Shown: in pieces, positions 31,774-41,470 of the stretch
How positions within the stretch are numbered: the stretch's first letter is position 1
How the letters are laid out: each line of letters opens with the position of its first letter
Source: JANWZL01 sp041640815
GTDB taxonomy: Bacteria; Pseudomonadota; Gammaproteobacteria; Burkholderiales; Thiobacillaceae
Assembly: GCA_041640815.1 (NCBI GenBank)
Contig: JBEPZO010000001.1
Coordinates: forward strand, 62,001 to 126,000
DNA: 64,000 bases
Direction: 5' to 3'
Made by a program: the position numbers and the translations under genes
The notes under the pieces: model-generated
Seen by the model: the letters and a program-made list of their open reading frames with translations, nothing else
What the model was told of the DNA's origin: nothing
Databases searched by the model: none

Positions 31774-31957
31774 GGTTGATTGGCTAGCGAGGCTTGTGGC
31801 GATGAAAGCTGGGATTTGAGCATAAGACGGCCAGCGGCGAAAACCGTGCCGCTCGCTCGCGTCGCTACTTGCGGCCGAGCACGTGCACCGACACGCACGG
31901 GCAACGAAGGAGGGCTAGAATGCATAGGACGACGAACCCTGTTGCCACTCCGACCAC

Positions 31958-33331
31958 ATGCCTCGACGCCTGTTGCTCTGCCTGCTGTTGCTGTGCGCGC
32001 TATCGACCGCACAGGCGCGGCCAGTGATCCATCTCACCGTGCAGGGGGCCATTGGTCCAGCGAGCGCGGATTACCTCATCCGTGGCTTAAAGCGCGCCGC
32101 CGACGAGGGGGCCCAGCTCGTGGTGGTCGCGCTCGACACGCCGGGCGGGCTCGACACCTCCATGCGCGCCATCATCCAGGCCATCCTCGCCTCGCCGGTG
32201 CCGGTGGCGACCTTCGTCTATCCACAAGGCGCGCGCGCGGCGAGCGCCGGCACCTATATCCTCTACGCCAGCCACATCGCCGCCATGGCCCCGGCCACCA
32301 ATCTGGGCGCCGCCACGCCCGTGGCCATCGGCATCGGCGGGCCGCAGCCCGAGGCGGACAAGCCGGCGGACACACCGGCTAAAGAGGGGGGCGGCAAGGA
32401 CAAGGCGGCCAGAGACAAGCCCGACAAGGCACCCATGCCCTCGGCTGACGCCATGACCCGCAAGCAGGTGCACGACGCCACGGCCTACATCCGCAGCCTG
32501 GCCGAGCTCAGGGGCCGCAACGTGGCATGGGCGGAGCGGGCGGTGCGCGAGGCGGTGAGCCTGTCGGCCGAACAGGCGTTGAAGGAAAAGGTGATCGATC
32601 TCATCGCCGAGGACTTGGCGGATCTCTTGGCCAAGCTCGACGGCCGCGTGCTGCGCACCGCCCAGGGCGAGGTCAAACTGGCCACCAAAGGGGTGAGCCC
32701 CACCACCCTGGAGCCGGACTGGCGCAGCCGCCTACTGGCGGTGATCGGCGACCCGAGCATCGCCTACATCCTGATGCTGATCGGCATCTACGGCCTGATC
32801 TATGAATTCGCCAACCCCGGCTTCGGTGTGCCCGGCGTCATCGGCGCCATCAGCCTGCTTTTGGCCATGTTCGCGCTCAACATGCTGCCGGTGGACTATG
32901 CCGGCCTGGCCTTGATCCTGATCGGCATCGCCTTCATGGTGGCCGAGGTGTTCGTGCCCAGCTTCGGCATCCTGGGGTTGGGCGGGCTCATCGCCTTCAT
33001 CGTCGGCTCGGTGATGCTCATCGATACCGACGTGCCGGGCTACGGCCTGCCTTGGGGACTGATCCTGTCGCTCGCGGCGAGCACCGCGCTGTTCATGTTC
33101 TTCGTCGTCGGCATGGCGCTGAAGGCACGCCGCCGGCCAGTGGTCACCGGCGCGGAGCAGCTGGTGGGGGCCGAGGCCACGCTGCTCGAGGACTGCCAGA
33201 CCGAGGGCTGGGCACGCGTACATGGCGAGACCTGGCGCATTCGCTGCCCCCGTCCCTTAAGCCGCGGCAGCCGGGTCAGGGTGAAACGGGTCGAAGGCCT
33301 GACCCTGGACGTAGAACCGCTTGAAGAGTGA
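31958..33331 (+). CDS. nfeD: NfeD-family membrane serine protease (ClpP class)
   Basis: A 457-residue long-form NfeD. A signal peptide (LCLLLLCALSTAQA) precedes a ClpP/SppA-like protease domain with DTPGGLDTSMR and the catalytic Ser in GARAASAGTYIL. Four or so transmembrane helices (about 260-385) follow, and then a C-terminal OB-fold NfeD domain. A Lys/Asp-rich insertion near residues 128-155 lies between the protease strands. In bacteria NfeD is coupled to a stomatin/slipin partner, which it can cleave; the slipin gene is 65 bp downstream. Likely roles are membrane quality control. Confidence 0.93.
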   Translation: MPRRLLLCLLLLCALSTAQARPVIHLTVQGAIGPASADYLIRGLKRAADEGAQLVVVALDTPGGLDTSMRAIIQAILASPVPVATFVYPQGARAASAGTYILYASHIAAMAPATNLGAATPVAIGIGGPQPEADKPADTPAKEGGGKDKAARDKPDKAPMPSADAMTRKQVHDATAYIRSLAELRGRNVAWAERAVREAVSLSAEQALKEKVIDLIAEDLADLLAKLDGRVLRTAQGEVKLATKGVSPTTLEPDWRSRLLAVIGDPSIAYILMLIGIYGLIYEFANPGFGVPGVIGAISLLLAMFALNMLPVDYAGLALILIGIAFMVAEVFVPSFGILGLGGLIAFIVGSVMLIDTDVPGYGLPWGLILSLAASTALFMFFVVGMALKARRRPVVTGAEQLVGAEATLLEDCQTEGWARVHGETWRIRCPRPLSRGSRVRVKRVEGLTLDVEPLEE

Positions 33332-33396
33332 GGCAGAAGTGCGATCCGCTATGCCCCTCACATTCCCCTCCCCCATAACCCACAAAGGAGACTGAT

Positions 33397-34161
33397 ATGT
33401 TCGATTTCGGCGGTTTGGGCTTCCTCATCCTCCTGCTGTTTCTGCTCTTCTCCTCGCTGCGCATCCTGCGCGAGTACGAGCGCGGCGTGATCTTCATGCT
33501 GGGCCGGTTCTGGAAGGTGAAGGGGCCGGGGCTGATCCTGGTCATCCCGGGGATCCAGCAGATGGTGAAGGTGGACTTGAGGATCATCGTTCTCGATGTC
33601 CCCACCCAGGACGTGATCTCGCGCGACAACGTCTCGGTCAAGGTCAACGCCGTAGTCTATTTCCGCGTCGTCGACCCGGCCCGCGCCATCCTGCAAGTGG
33701 AGGACTTCATGTCCGCCACCAGCCAGCTCTCCCAGACCACCCTGCGCGCGGTGCTCGGCAAGCACGAGCTCGACGAGATGCTGGCCGAGCGCGAGCGGCT
33801 CAACCTGGACATCCAGCAGGTGCTGGACAGCCAGACCGACGCCTGGGGCATCAAGGTCTCCAACGTCGAGATCAAGCACGTCGATCTGGACGAATCCATG
33901 GTGCGGGCCATCGCCAAGCAGGCCGAGGCCGAGCGCGAGCGGCGCGCCAAGGTGATCCACGCCGAGGGCGAGCTGCAGGCGGCCGAGAAGCTCATCGCCG
34001 CCGCGCAGATGCTGGCCACCTCCCCGCAGGCCATGCAGCTGCGGTACCTGCAGACGCTGACCGCCATCGCCACCGATCGCTCCAACACCATCGTCTTCCC
34101 CATGCCGGGGGACCTGATCAATCTGTTCCGACCGCAAGCGGCTGCTGGCGACAGGGCCTGA
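33397..34161 (+). CDS. Slipin (stomatin/SPFH-domain) membrane protein
   Basis: A 254-residue slipin. An N-terminal membrane segment (LGFLILLLFLLFSSLRI) is followed by an SPFH domain with YERGVIFMLGRFWKVKGPGL, DVPTQDVISRDNVSV and QTTLRAVLGKHELDEML, and a helical C-terminal tail. The AAAGGAG site is 6-12 bp before ATG. The operon arrangement with NfeD is the standard bacterial pair, forming membrane microdomain complexes. Confidence 0.95.
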   Translation: MFDFGGLGFLILLLFLLFSSLRILREYERGVIFMLGRFWKVKGPGLILVIPGIQQMVKVDLRIIVLDVPTQDVISRDNVSVKVNAVVYFRVVDPARAILQVEDFMSATSQLSQTTLRAVLGKHELDEMLAERERLNLDIQQVLDSQTDAWGIKVSNVEIKHVDLDESMVRAIAKQAEAERERRAKVIHAEGELQAAEKLIAAAQMLATSPQAMQLRYLQTLTAIATDRSNTIVFPMPGDLINLFRPQAAAGDRA

Positions 34162-34235
34162 ACCCCCTATTAGTGCTGGGCCGCTGACCGTAGCCGGCAC
34201 ATCTTTGCACCATGCTTGGCCGAGAGAGGAGCGCC

Positions 34236-34850
34236 ATGACCGAACCTTACGAAGAGGCACAACACCTGCCGCAAAAACGCCAGCCGCTCGCCATCCTGCG
34301 GGAGACCAAGCTCCCCCTGTGGGTGAGCCTCCTACTCGTCGTGCTGCTGGTGGTCGTCTTCATTTGGGCGCGCGTTGCCATCGGTGCCGCCGAGGCGCGG
34401 CTCGAGCGCGAACGCCAAGCGCTGAGCGCAAAGTTCGAGGCGGACAGGGCCGCCCTGCTCGCACGGCTCAAGGATTTCACCGCCCGCCAGGACGAGGCTG
34501 CGCAACGCCGCTTCGGCACAGCCCTGGCCTGGGCGGTGCGGGGGGAACTGATCCGCAACAACCTCGACCAGGTCGACCAGTTCTTCAACGCCTTGGTGCG
34601 CCTGCAGGGGGTCGAGCGCGTGGTGCTGGCCGCCCAAGACGGCAAGATCGTGCTCGCCAGCGACAAGCGTTGGCAGGGCAGCGATTTTTCCGCCCTCTAT
34701 CCGGCAGCGTTGCTCGCCACGGCTGAGGTTAGCGTTCTGCCAGGCGCTGAGGGCAAGCGGCGGCTCGTGGCTCCCGTCTTTGGGCTCTCGGCCCGGCTGG
34801 GCACGCTGGTCATGGACTACACACCGCCTGCTGCGCCGACCGCGCCTTGA
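34236..34850 (+). CDS. Single-pass membrane protein, sensor-like
   Basis: A 204-residue protein. The ATG at 34236 follows GAGAGGA by 5 bp. One transmembrane helix (LPLWVSLLLVVLLVVVFIWA, about 28-47) is followed by a helical coiled-coil segment rich in Arg/Glu (about 55-90) and a small PAS/dCache-like alpha/beta portion with VERVVLAAQDGKIVLASDKR. No signalling output domain is attached. Its place after nfeD-slipin suggests an accessory role in the same membrane system. No family name is assigned. Confidence 0.75.
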   Translation: MTEPYEEAQHLPQKRQPLAILRETKLPLWVSLLLVVLLVVVFIWARVAIGAAEARLERERQALSAKFEADRAALLARLKDFTARQDEAAQRRFGTALAWAVRGELIRNNLDQVDQFFNALVRLQGVERVVLAAQDGKIVLASDKRWQGSDFSALYPAALLATAEVSVLPGAEGKRRLVAPVFGLSARLGTLVMDYTPPAAPTAP

Positions 34851-34889
34851 GCGGCCATCCAGCGGCGCTGACTGCGCGTTCTTGCCGCC

Positions 34890-35693
34890 TTGAAGCGCCT
34901 ACGCCAACCTCGGTACGATGAGCGCCTTACGGCCGAAATCCGCAGACTGCGTACCCTGCACCCCAACCTCGGCAAAGACAAGCTTGATGTGCTGCTCAAG
35001 CCTTGGTGCGCCCAGCACGGCCTGCGCCTGCCCTCAGTGTCAACCCTCGGCCGCATCATCGCGGCTGCACCCGACAAGATGCGTCACGCCCCCGCGCGCA
35101 TCGACCGCCTCGCAACACCTAAGACCCACAACGCCCTCAGCTCAAGCCGCGCAAGCCAAAGGGCGTGCGCACCGCCCCCCCTGCAGTGCCTTGCCGTCGA
35201 TACCACCCAAGCGCATACGCTGGTGTTTGAGCGCTACGTGCTCACCTGCATCGATCCAGCCAGCGCTTTGGCAGTGGCCATCGCCTTGCCCAGCAAGGCC
35301 ACTCGGCACACTTGGGCCGCCTTGCAGGCAACCTTGAGCCTGCTACCTGCCAAGCCCCAGGTGCTGCTGTCGGATAACGGTAGCGAATTCGAGGCCGCCT
35401 TTGCCGATACCCTCAAGCAACACAACATCGCACGCGGTCACACCTACCCCAAGACCCCCAAAATGAACGCCCACGTCGAACTTGAAGCGCACCATCCAGG
35501 CATCCTTCATCGACGACCACGAGGACCTGCTTTTTGCCGACCTGGCACTGTTCAACCAGAAACTCGCCGACGGGCGCATCTTCAACAACACCCAGCGATC
35601 ACTACCCGTGCCTCGGTCAACAACCACCCTTATTCATCCTCCTCCAGCTATCCGCCCGAGTGCCAAAGGTACTGGACTTATACACCCTCTTGA
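34890..35693 (+). pseudogene. IS481-like transposase remnant with several frameshifts
   Basis: A decayed integrase-core transposase. The frame from 34890 encodes a truncated helix-turn-helix region (LHPNLGKDKLDVLL) and a DDE core with LAVDTTQAHT, YVLTCIDPASALAVA and LLSDNGSEFEAAF. Near 35480 the frame shifts to one encoding LKRTIQASFIDDHEDLLF. Near 35600 it shifts again to GQQPPLFILLQ, and a third shift restores PECQRYWTYTPS at the end. The 5' end is also truncated and no terminal repeats were found. It lies between the sensor-like membrane gene and the exchanger, so it marks an old insertion. Confidence 0.85.
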
Positions 35694-35780
35694 TCGGGAT
35701 CAAGGCTTGGGATTCAATGTCAACCGCTGCCGATGCCCCGGCCGCCCACGCCCACCTTTTCACAAGCCGTCTCCTCGTCC

Positions 35781-36863
35781 ATGACCCTTTTCCTGTTCGT
35801 CCTTGGGCTAGCCGCCCTCATCCTCGGTGCCGAGCTGCTCGTGCGCGGCGCCTCACGCCTGGCGTTGACCATCGGCATCTCCCCGCTGGTGGTGGGGTTG
35901 ACCGTCGTGGCCTTCGGCACCAGCTCGCCGGAACTGGCCATCTCGGTGCACGCCGCTTGGGCCGGTCAAGTCGATATCGCCCTCGGCAACGTGGTGGGCA
36001 GCAACATCTTCAACATCCTGTTCATCCTGGGGCTATCTGCCCTGATCACCCCCTTGGTGGTGCATCAGCAGCTCATTCGCCGCGAGGTGCCGTTGATGAT
36101 CGCGGTGTCACTGCTGCTCTGGGCGCTGGCGGTCGATGGCGGCCTCCAGCGCTGGGAGGGCATCGCCCTGGCGCTGGGGCTAGCGGCCTACATCGTCTAT
36201 GCCATCCGCGCCAGCCGACGCGAGACGGCGCAGATCATGGCGGAGTACGCCGAGGCCCTGCCCAGTGCCGACAGCCGCTGGGACCGGCACTGGTCGGTGC
36301 AGACGCTGCTGATCCTGGGCGGTCTGGGCCTACTGGTGCTGGGCTCGGACTGGCTGGTGGAGGCTGCCGTCGCCTTCGCGCGTGACCTGGGGGTGAGCGA
36401 ACTCGTCATCGGCCTGACCCTGATCGCCGCCGGCACCTCGCTGCCTGAGGTGGCCACCTCGGTCATGGCCGCTGTACGGGGGGAGCGCGACATCGCCGTG
36501 GGCAACGTGGTGGGCAGCAACATCTTCAACATCCTGGGCGTGTTGGGTCTGTCCGCTGCCGTCGCGCCGACAAGCCTGACCGTCTCACCAGCCCTGCTCG
36601 CCTTCGACCTGCCGGTAATGGTGGCGGTGGCCGTGGCCTGCTTGCCGATCTTCTTTACCGGCAATCTGATCGCCCGCTGGGAGGGGGGGCTCTTTTTCGC
36701 TTATTACCTGGCCTACACCGCTTACCTGATCCTGCTCGCGACCCGGCATGCCGCCTTGGCGACCTATAGCGACGTCATGGGCCTCTTCGTCCTGCCGCTG
36801 ACCGCGATTACCCTTGCCGTCCTGGCGGCGCGGCACTGGCGCGAGCGGCGGGCGAATGCCTGA
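35781..36863 (+). CDS. Na+/Ca2+ antiporter, CaCA family (YrbG-like)
   Basis: A 360-residue integral membrane exchanger with about ten helices in two inverted halves. Each half has the alpha-repeat signature: GTSSPELAISVHA with GNVVGSNIFNILFILG, and GTSLPEVATSVMA with GNVVGSNIFNILGVLG. The Glu in each alpha repeat is needed for ion binding in the family. The ATG at 35781 opens directly onto helix 1 (MTLFLFVLGLAALILGAELL). Cation specificity is assumed from family membership. Confidence 0.93.
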   Translation: MTLFLFVLGLAALILGAELLVRGASRLALTIGISPLVVGLTVVAFGTSSPELAISVHAAWAGQVDIALGNVVGSNIFNILFILGLSALITPLVVHQQLIRREVPLMIAVSLLLWALAVDGGLQRWEGIALALGLAAYIVYAIRASRRETAQIMAEYAEALPSADSRWDRHWSVQTLLILGGLGLLVLGSDWLVEAAVAFARDLGVSELVIGLTLIAAGTSLPEVATSVMAAVRGERDIAVGNVVGSNIFNILGVLGLSAAVAPTSLTVSPALLAFDLPVMVAVAVACLPIFFTGNLIARWEGGLFFAYYLAYTAYLILLATRHAALATYSDVMGLFVLPLTAITLAVLAARHWRERRANA

Positions 36864-36876
36864 TGCCCGCCGCGGC

Positions 36877-39675
36877 TCAACCGGTGTTGCGCAGGCCCGC
36901 CGCCACCGCGTTGATGGAGCGCAGCAATGGCCCGAGCCATGGGCTGGGGTGATTCTCGTCGCCAGGCGCGGCGCGCAAGCGGGCGAGTAGTGCCGCCTGG
37001 ATGTAGTTGAGCGGGTCCAAATAGGGGCGCCGACGCTTTAGCGAGACGGCGAGGTCGGGGTTCTCCTCCAGCAGCTCGCGCGCCTGGGCCACCTCGAGGA
37101 TCTGGCGGCAGGTGCGGTGGTACTCGGCGGCGATTAACGCGTAGATCGCCTGGCCTTGTTGTCGATCCTCGCAGAGCGCGGCGTATTGGCGCGCGATGTC
37201 CATGTCGGCCTTGGCCAAGGCCATCTGGGCGTTGGAGAGCAGGGTGCGGAAGAAGGGCCAATCCCGATACATGCGTTGCAGCGTCGCCAGCCGCGCAGGG
37301 TCGTTGCCGCGCCAGCTCTCGAGGGCCGTGCCGATGCCATACCAGGCTGGCAGGGTATGGCGCGACTGCGCCCAGGCGAACACCCAGCCGATCGCGCGCA
37401 CCGATTTGAGCGAGCGGTCCTGCTTCTTGCGGTGCGAGGGGCGAGAGCCGATGTTGAGCAGCGCGATCTCGCGGATCGGTGTGGCCTCGTAGAAGTAATC
37501 CAAGAATCCAGGCGTGCCCTCGGTCAGGCGACGGTAGTGCGCTTCGCCCAGCCTGGCGATCTCGTCCATGATGCGCAGGTAGTCGCCTTGCTCCGCCTCA
37601 CGTGGGCGCACGAGGTGGGCGCTTGCCTTGAGCAGGCCAGAGGCGCCCATGGTGAGCTCGTAGACCGCCGTCTCGGTGTTGTTGTATTTGTAGAACAAGA
37701 CCTCACCCTGCTCGGTGAACTTGATCTGGCCGTGCACCGTTGCCGGCGGTTGGGCGAGGATGGCATCGTGGGTGGGCCCGCCGCCGCGACCAACCGTCCC
37801 ACCGCGGCCATGGAACAGCCGGCAGGGGATCCCGCGCGCCTGCGATAGCGTGAGGATGCGTTTTTGCGCGTCATAGAGCTTCCAGGCAGAGGCCAGGATG
37901 CCGCCGTCCTTGCAAGAATCGGAGTAGCCGAGCATGACCTCCTGGCCTTCGCCATAGGCCGCAAGCAGCGCGCGGTAGACGGGCAGATCATACAGTTGCG
38001 CAAGCACCTGCTCCACCCGGTTCAAGTCCTCGATGGTCTCGAACAAGGGGCTAGCGCCGATATGGCAGTGCCACTGGGCGCCGGTGCGGCCGACGAGACC
38101 CGCGAGCGAGGCGAGGAACATCACCTCCATGACATGACTGGCGGCATGCGTCATGGAGATGACATAGCGGCCGAAGCATTCCGGCCCCAATACGCGGCGC
38201 ATGCGGGCGATCAAGTGGAACACGCGCAGGGTCTCGTGCGTGTCGTCAGAGAGCCTGCCTGGATCGTAGGCCGCTGCCGCCGGGTTGCTGAGGGCGGTGG
38301 CGAGCAGCTCGAGCCGTTCCGGCTCGGTGCGGGCAAGGTAGTCGATGCCCAGCGCGGAGGCGAGGATCTCGGCCACCGCTTGCGTGTGGCGGCCAGCCTC
38401 CTGGCGCACGTCCAACCGCAGCAGATGGAAGCCGAAGGTCTCCACCAGGCGGATGAGGTCGGTAAGCGCCTGCTCGGCCACCCCGCCATCGCCATGGGCG
38501 ATGAGCGAATCGCGGATCAGGTATAGGTCGGACAGGAATTCCTGCGCACTGGCATAACCCCAGGCGAAGGCCTCGTCTTCTTCGCCGTCGATGGCGCGCT
38601 GCACGCCGGCGAGGTTACGCCGCAGGCGGTAGCGCATGATCGCCAGCTTGCGCCGATAGGGTTCCTGCCGGTAACGCTCGGGCTGGGCGGCGAAGCACTG
38701 CTCGGCGTGCGGGGCGTCGGCTTGAAGGCTCTCGAGGAAGGCGGGCGATGGCTGACACAGGCTGAGGGAAAAGGTCAGCTCATCCATCAGGGCCTCCAGC
38801 CGGCGCAGGTACTCCTCTAGGGCAGTACGCGCCTGCAGCCACCAGGTCAGCGCCGTCACCTCGGCGGTGACGAGGGGGTGGCCATCGCGATCGCCGCCGA
38901 TCCACGAGCCGAAGCGCAGAAAACTGGGCACCCCCAGCCGCCTGGCGGTTTCGGCCCCATAGACGTCGCTCAAAGCCTGGCCGAAGTTGCGATAGGTGCG
39001 CACCACGGCCTTGAACAGGGAACTCGGGAAATAGGACAGCCCGCTCGCCACCTCGTCGCGCACCTCCACCCGTTGGGCGCGCACCTCGTCGGTCTTCCAC
39101 AGCACCTGGATCTGGTTCAAAAGGCGCTGTTTCACTTCCTCGCGGTGAAAGCCGCGCAGGCGCGCATCATCCAGGTCCTGCATGGACTGGAAGATGCGCT
39201 GCAGCGCCGTCTTGATCGTTCGCCGCTTGGCCTCCGAGGGGTGGGCGGTGATCACGGGCATGTACAGAAGACGATCGAGCAGGGCGGCGAGCGCCTCCGC
39301 CTCAACACCCTGCGTCTTCAGCCCGAGCAAGGCGTCGTGGAAGGAACCCCGCCACATGCCGCCGGCACGCTGCACCGCGCGCTGCCGCTCTTTCAGACCC
39401 CAGATCTCCTCCGCCACCGTGAGCAGGCTGAAGTAGATGCTGAAGGCGCGGATGATCTGAGTGAGCTCGGCCGGTGCCAGGGCGTTGATGTGCTCGAGCA
39501 GCCGCTCAAGCCGCGGTGGCCGATCCTGCTCGTGCAGTGCAGAGAAACCGCGTATCAGCTCATTCAGGGTGGCGTACAGGCGCGGCTCGAGCTGGCCCTT
39601 GAGCACCTTGCCCAACAGCACGCTGAGCAGGCGGACGCGACTGCGCAGCTCGCGTTCGTGCGGCAGTCTCGTCAT
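36877..39675 (-). CDS. ppc: Phosphoenolpyruvate carboxylase
   Basis: Carboxylates PEP to oxaloacetate for anaplerosis. The protein is about 932 residues from the ATG at 39675; ATG 39711 or TTG 39774 would extend it. Conserved motifs are VITAHPSEAKRRTIK (catalytic His), FGSWIGGDRDGHP, GYSDSCKDGGILAS and LFHGRGGTVGRGGGPTH. The C-terminus is LRNTG, the invariant tail that completes the active site. The start is uncertain because none of the candidates has a strong ribosome site. It follows the HAD phosphatase gene in the same direction, and the two may share a transcript. Confidence 0.95.
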   Translation of the reverse strand: MTRLPHERELRSRVRLLSVLLGKVLKGQLEPRLYATLNELIRGFSALHEQDRPPRLERLLEHINALAPAELTQIIRAFSIYFSLLTVAEEIWGLKERQRAVQRAGGMWRGSFHDALLGLKTQGVEAEALAALLDRLLYMPVITAHPSEAKRRTIKTALQRIFQSMQDLDDARLRGFHREEVKQRLLNQIQVLWKTDEVRAQRVEVRDEVASGLSYFPSSLFKAVVRTYRNFGQALSDVYGAETARRLGVPSFLRFGSWIGGDRDGHPLVTAEVTALTWWLQARTALEEYLRRLEALMDELTFSLSLCQPSPAFLESLQADAPHAEQCFAAQPERYRQEPYRRKLAIMRYRLRRNLAGVQRAIDGEEDEAFAWGYASAQEFLSDLYLIRDSLIAHGDGGVAEQALTDLIRLVETFGFHLLRLDVRQEAGRHTQAVAEILASALGIDYLARTEPERLELLATALSNPAAAAYDPGRLSDDTHETLRVFHLIARMRRVLGPECFGRYVISMTHAASHVMEVMFLASLAGLVGRTGAQWHCHIGASPLFETIEDLNRVEQVLAQLYDLPVYRALLAAYGEGQEVMLGYSDSCKDGGILASAWKLYDAQKRILTLSQARGIPCRLFHGRGGTVGRGGGPTHDAILAQPPATVHGQIKFTEQGEVLFYKYNNTETAVYELTMGASGLLKASAHLVRPREAEQGDYLRIMDEIARLGEAHYRRLTEGTPGFLDYFYEATPIREIALLNIGSRPSHRKKQDRSLKSVRAIGWVFAWAQSRHTLPAWYGIGTALESWRGNDPARLATLQRMYRDWPFFRTLLSNAQMALAKADMDIARQYAALCEDRQQGQAIYALIAAEYHRTCRQILEVAQARELLEENPDLAVSLKRRRPYLDPLNYIQAALLARLRAAPGDENHPSPWLGPLLRSINAVAAGLRNTG

Positions 39676-39770
39676 GGCGTCGGAGGCAAGGCTCCAGGCA
39701 GGCCTGCCCATCGCCTGCGGCCACGGGTCGTCAAAGGGGGACGAGCGGGCTTGGCCATGCTGCCGAACGT

Positions 39771-40430
39771 TCAACCGCGCAGACTGATCACCGGCCAGCC
39801 ATGCGCGAGGGCATGCGCGCGCAGGCGGTCGTCTGGGTCCACCGCCACCGGATGGCTGACCCGCTCGAGCAAGGGCAGGTCGTTGAAAGAGTCGGAATAG
39901 AACCAGCTCTCCTCGACGTCGGCCCAGCGCAAGCCACGCGCCTGCAACCAGGCCGTGACACGGATGACCTTGCCCTCGCGGAAGGCGGGAGTGCCCACTA
40001 CCCGGCCGGTGAATTCACCGTCCACCTCCTCCGGTTCGGTGGCGATGAGCTGCGCCACGCCCAAGTGGCGGGCGATGGGGGCGGTGACGAAGCGATTGGT
40101 GGCGGTGACGATGACCCGCTCGTGCGCAGCATGGCGCGCAAGCAGTGCCGCTGTGCCGGGCGCGATCATGGGCAGGATGCGGCTTTGCATGAATTCGGCG
40201 TGCCAGGCGTCCAATTGCGCGCGCGGGTGGCGTGACAGCGGCTTTAACTGGAAATCGAGGAACTCGTGGATGTTCAGCGTGCCGGCCTTGTATTGTTCAT
40301 AAAAGGCCAGGTTGCGCGCTTCGTAGACCTCGCGGTCGAGCACCCCCTTGGCGATCAGGAACTGGGCCCATTCGAAGTCGGAATCGCCAGCAAGCAGGGT
40401 GTTGTCTAGATCGAACAAGGCGAGTTTCAT
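39771..40430 (-). CDS. HAD-IB family phosphatase (SerB-like)
   Basis: A 219-residue HAD hydrolase. Motif I is ALFDLDNTLLAGDSD, with nucleophile and acid Asp at residues 8 and 10 of this start. Motif II is VIVTATNRF and motif III/IV is GKVIRVT plus SDSFNDLPLLE. The subfamily IB cap follows motif I (FEWAQFLIAKGVLDREVYEA). Relatives dephosphorylate phosphoserine-like or lipid-linked substrates, but the actual one is unknown. ATG 40439 is an alternative start three codons earlier. Confidence 0.9.
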   Translation of the reverse strand: MKLALFDLDNTLLAGDSDFEWAQFLIAKGVLDREVYEARNLAFYEQYKAGTLNIHEFLDFQLKPLSRHPRAQLDAWHAEFMQSRILPMIAPGTAALLARHAAHERVIVTATNRFVTAPIARHLGVAQLIATEPEEVDGEFTGRVVGTPAFREGKVIRVTAWLQARGLRWADVEESWFYSDSFNDLPLLERVSHPVAVDPDDRLRAHALAHGWPVISLRG

Positions 40431-40768
40431 GACCGGCATGGCGGCAGCGCCCTGGCTACCCCCCGCCATGGGCCGGGGAATAGAGACCGCGCGGCGTCGG
40501 GCGGGCGCCTTGGGCGCAACCGGCGCCTCCGTGCACGGCGCGACGCCTGGGATGGGCGCCATGAAAGCGCTGCAGACAGCCGCAAGCGGGGTTGAGCGCA
40601 AGGCGCACGGAGCGCAAGCCGCGAGACATGACCAGTAGTTGGGCGAAGGAGCAAGCACCGCGCAACGCGGCAATGCGCCCGCTCGAGCCAATTCTGCTTA
40701 GCGTTTCCCTTACGAGGGGGATCGGTGGCTGAAACGGATGCGTACAACGCATTATTATAACCGAGCGC
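40431..40768. other. Divergent intergenic stretch, no gene seen
   Basis: A 338-bp GC-rich gap between the HAD phosphatase and the CbiM-like gene. It contains repeated GGCGCC-type palindromic words (about 40500-40560) and an AT-rich ATTATTATAA near 40750 just upstream of the permease gene, which could serve as a -10 region. No open frame with family similarity and no cobalamin-riboswitch consensus was recognised. Confidence 0.4.
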
Positions 40769-41428
40769 ATGAATATCGTGTCCGACCTCATCCCCGACGC
40801 GCTCGCCATCGCCCTGTGGCTCATCTTTGGCCTGGCAGCGCTATGGCATGTACGCCATTGCCGCTGGCACATGCTCAAAGATCGGGACAACCTGAACGTC
40901 TTTCTCGGCGCCAGCGTGGCGGTGCTGGCCCTGTGGCTGATCCGTACCGGCATCAAACCGGGGCTCAACTTCCACTTGCTGGGGGCGACGGCACTCACCC
41001 TCATGTTCCGTCCGGCCTTCGCCTTGCTCGCCCTTGCCCTGGTTACCGCACTGCTGGCGTTGTGGGACGGGCAGTACAAGGCCTACCCGGCCAATCTGAT
41101 GCTCATGGGGGGGGTGCCGGTGTTGGTGAGTTGGGGCATCTACCGACTGGTGGATAGCCGGCTGCCCAACCACATGTTCATTTATATCTTTCTCAACGCC
41201 TTTTTCGGTGCGGCGGCGGCCGTGTCCGCGGTGGGGCTCGCCTCGACCGCGTTCGCCGCCGCCATCGGGGCCTATAGCATGGAATACCTGTTGCGCGAGT
41301 ACCTGCCCTATTATCTGCTCATGGCCTGGAGCGAGGCCTTCGTCACCGGCATGGTCGTCACCCTGCTGGTGGTCTACCGCCCGCAGTGGGTCGCCACCTT
41401 CGACGACCGGCGCTACTTGAACCGTTGA
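40769..41428 (+). CDS. CbiM-like energy-coupling factor permease
   Basis: A 219-residue membrane protein of the CbiM/PF01891 type with about six helices. Recognisable family segments are LNFHLLGATALTLMF, NHMFIYIFLNAFFGAA and the C-terminal VVYRPQWVATFDDRRYL. CbiM is the metal-binding S-component of Co/Ni ECF transporters. Here the N-terminal MHI metal motif of classical CbiM is absent (it starts MNIVSDLIP), and no CbiN, CbiQ or CbiO gene is adjacent. It is therefore a stand-alone, divergent member whose substrate is uncertain. Confidence 0.85.
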   Translation: MNIVSDLIPDALAIALWLIFGLAALWHVRHCRWHMLKDRDNLNVFLGASVAVLALWLIRTGIKPGLNFHLLGATALTLMFRPAFALLALALVTALLALWDGQYKAYPANLMLMGGVPVLVSWGIYRLVDSRLPNHMFIYIFLNAFFGAAAAVSAVGLASTAFAAAIGAYSMEYLLREYLPYYLLMAWSEAFVTGMVVTLLVVYRPQWVATFDDRRYLNR

Positions 41429-41470
41429 GGCGAGCCGGCACGGTGGACGATGCCCCCTGCAAGCCCGCCT

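Noticed and set aside
40431..40768. Possible cobalamin riboswitch upstream of the CbiM-like gene
   Set aside because: No B12-box consensus or conserved fold was seen; GC-rich palindromic words are generic.
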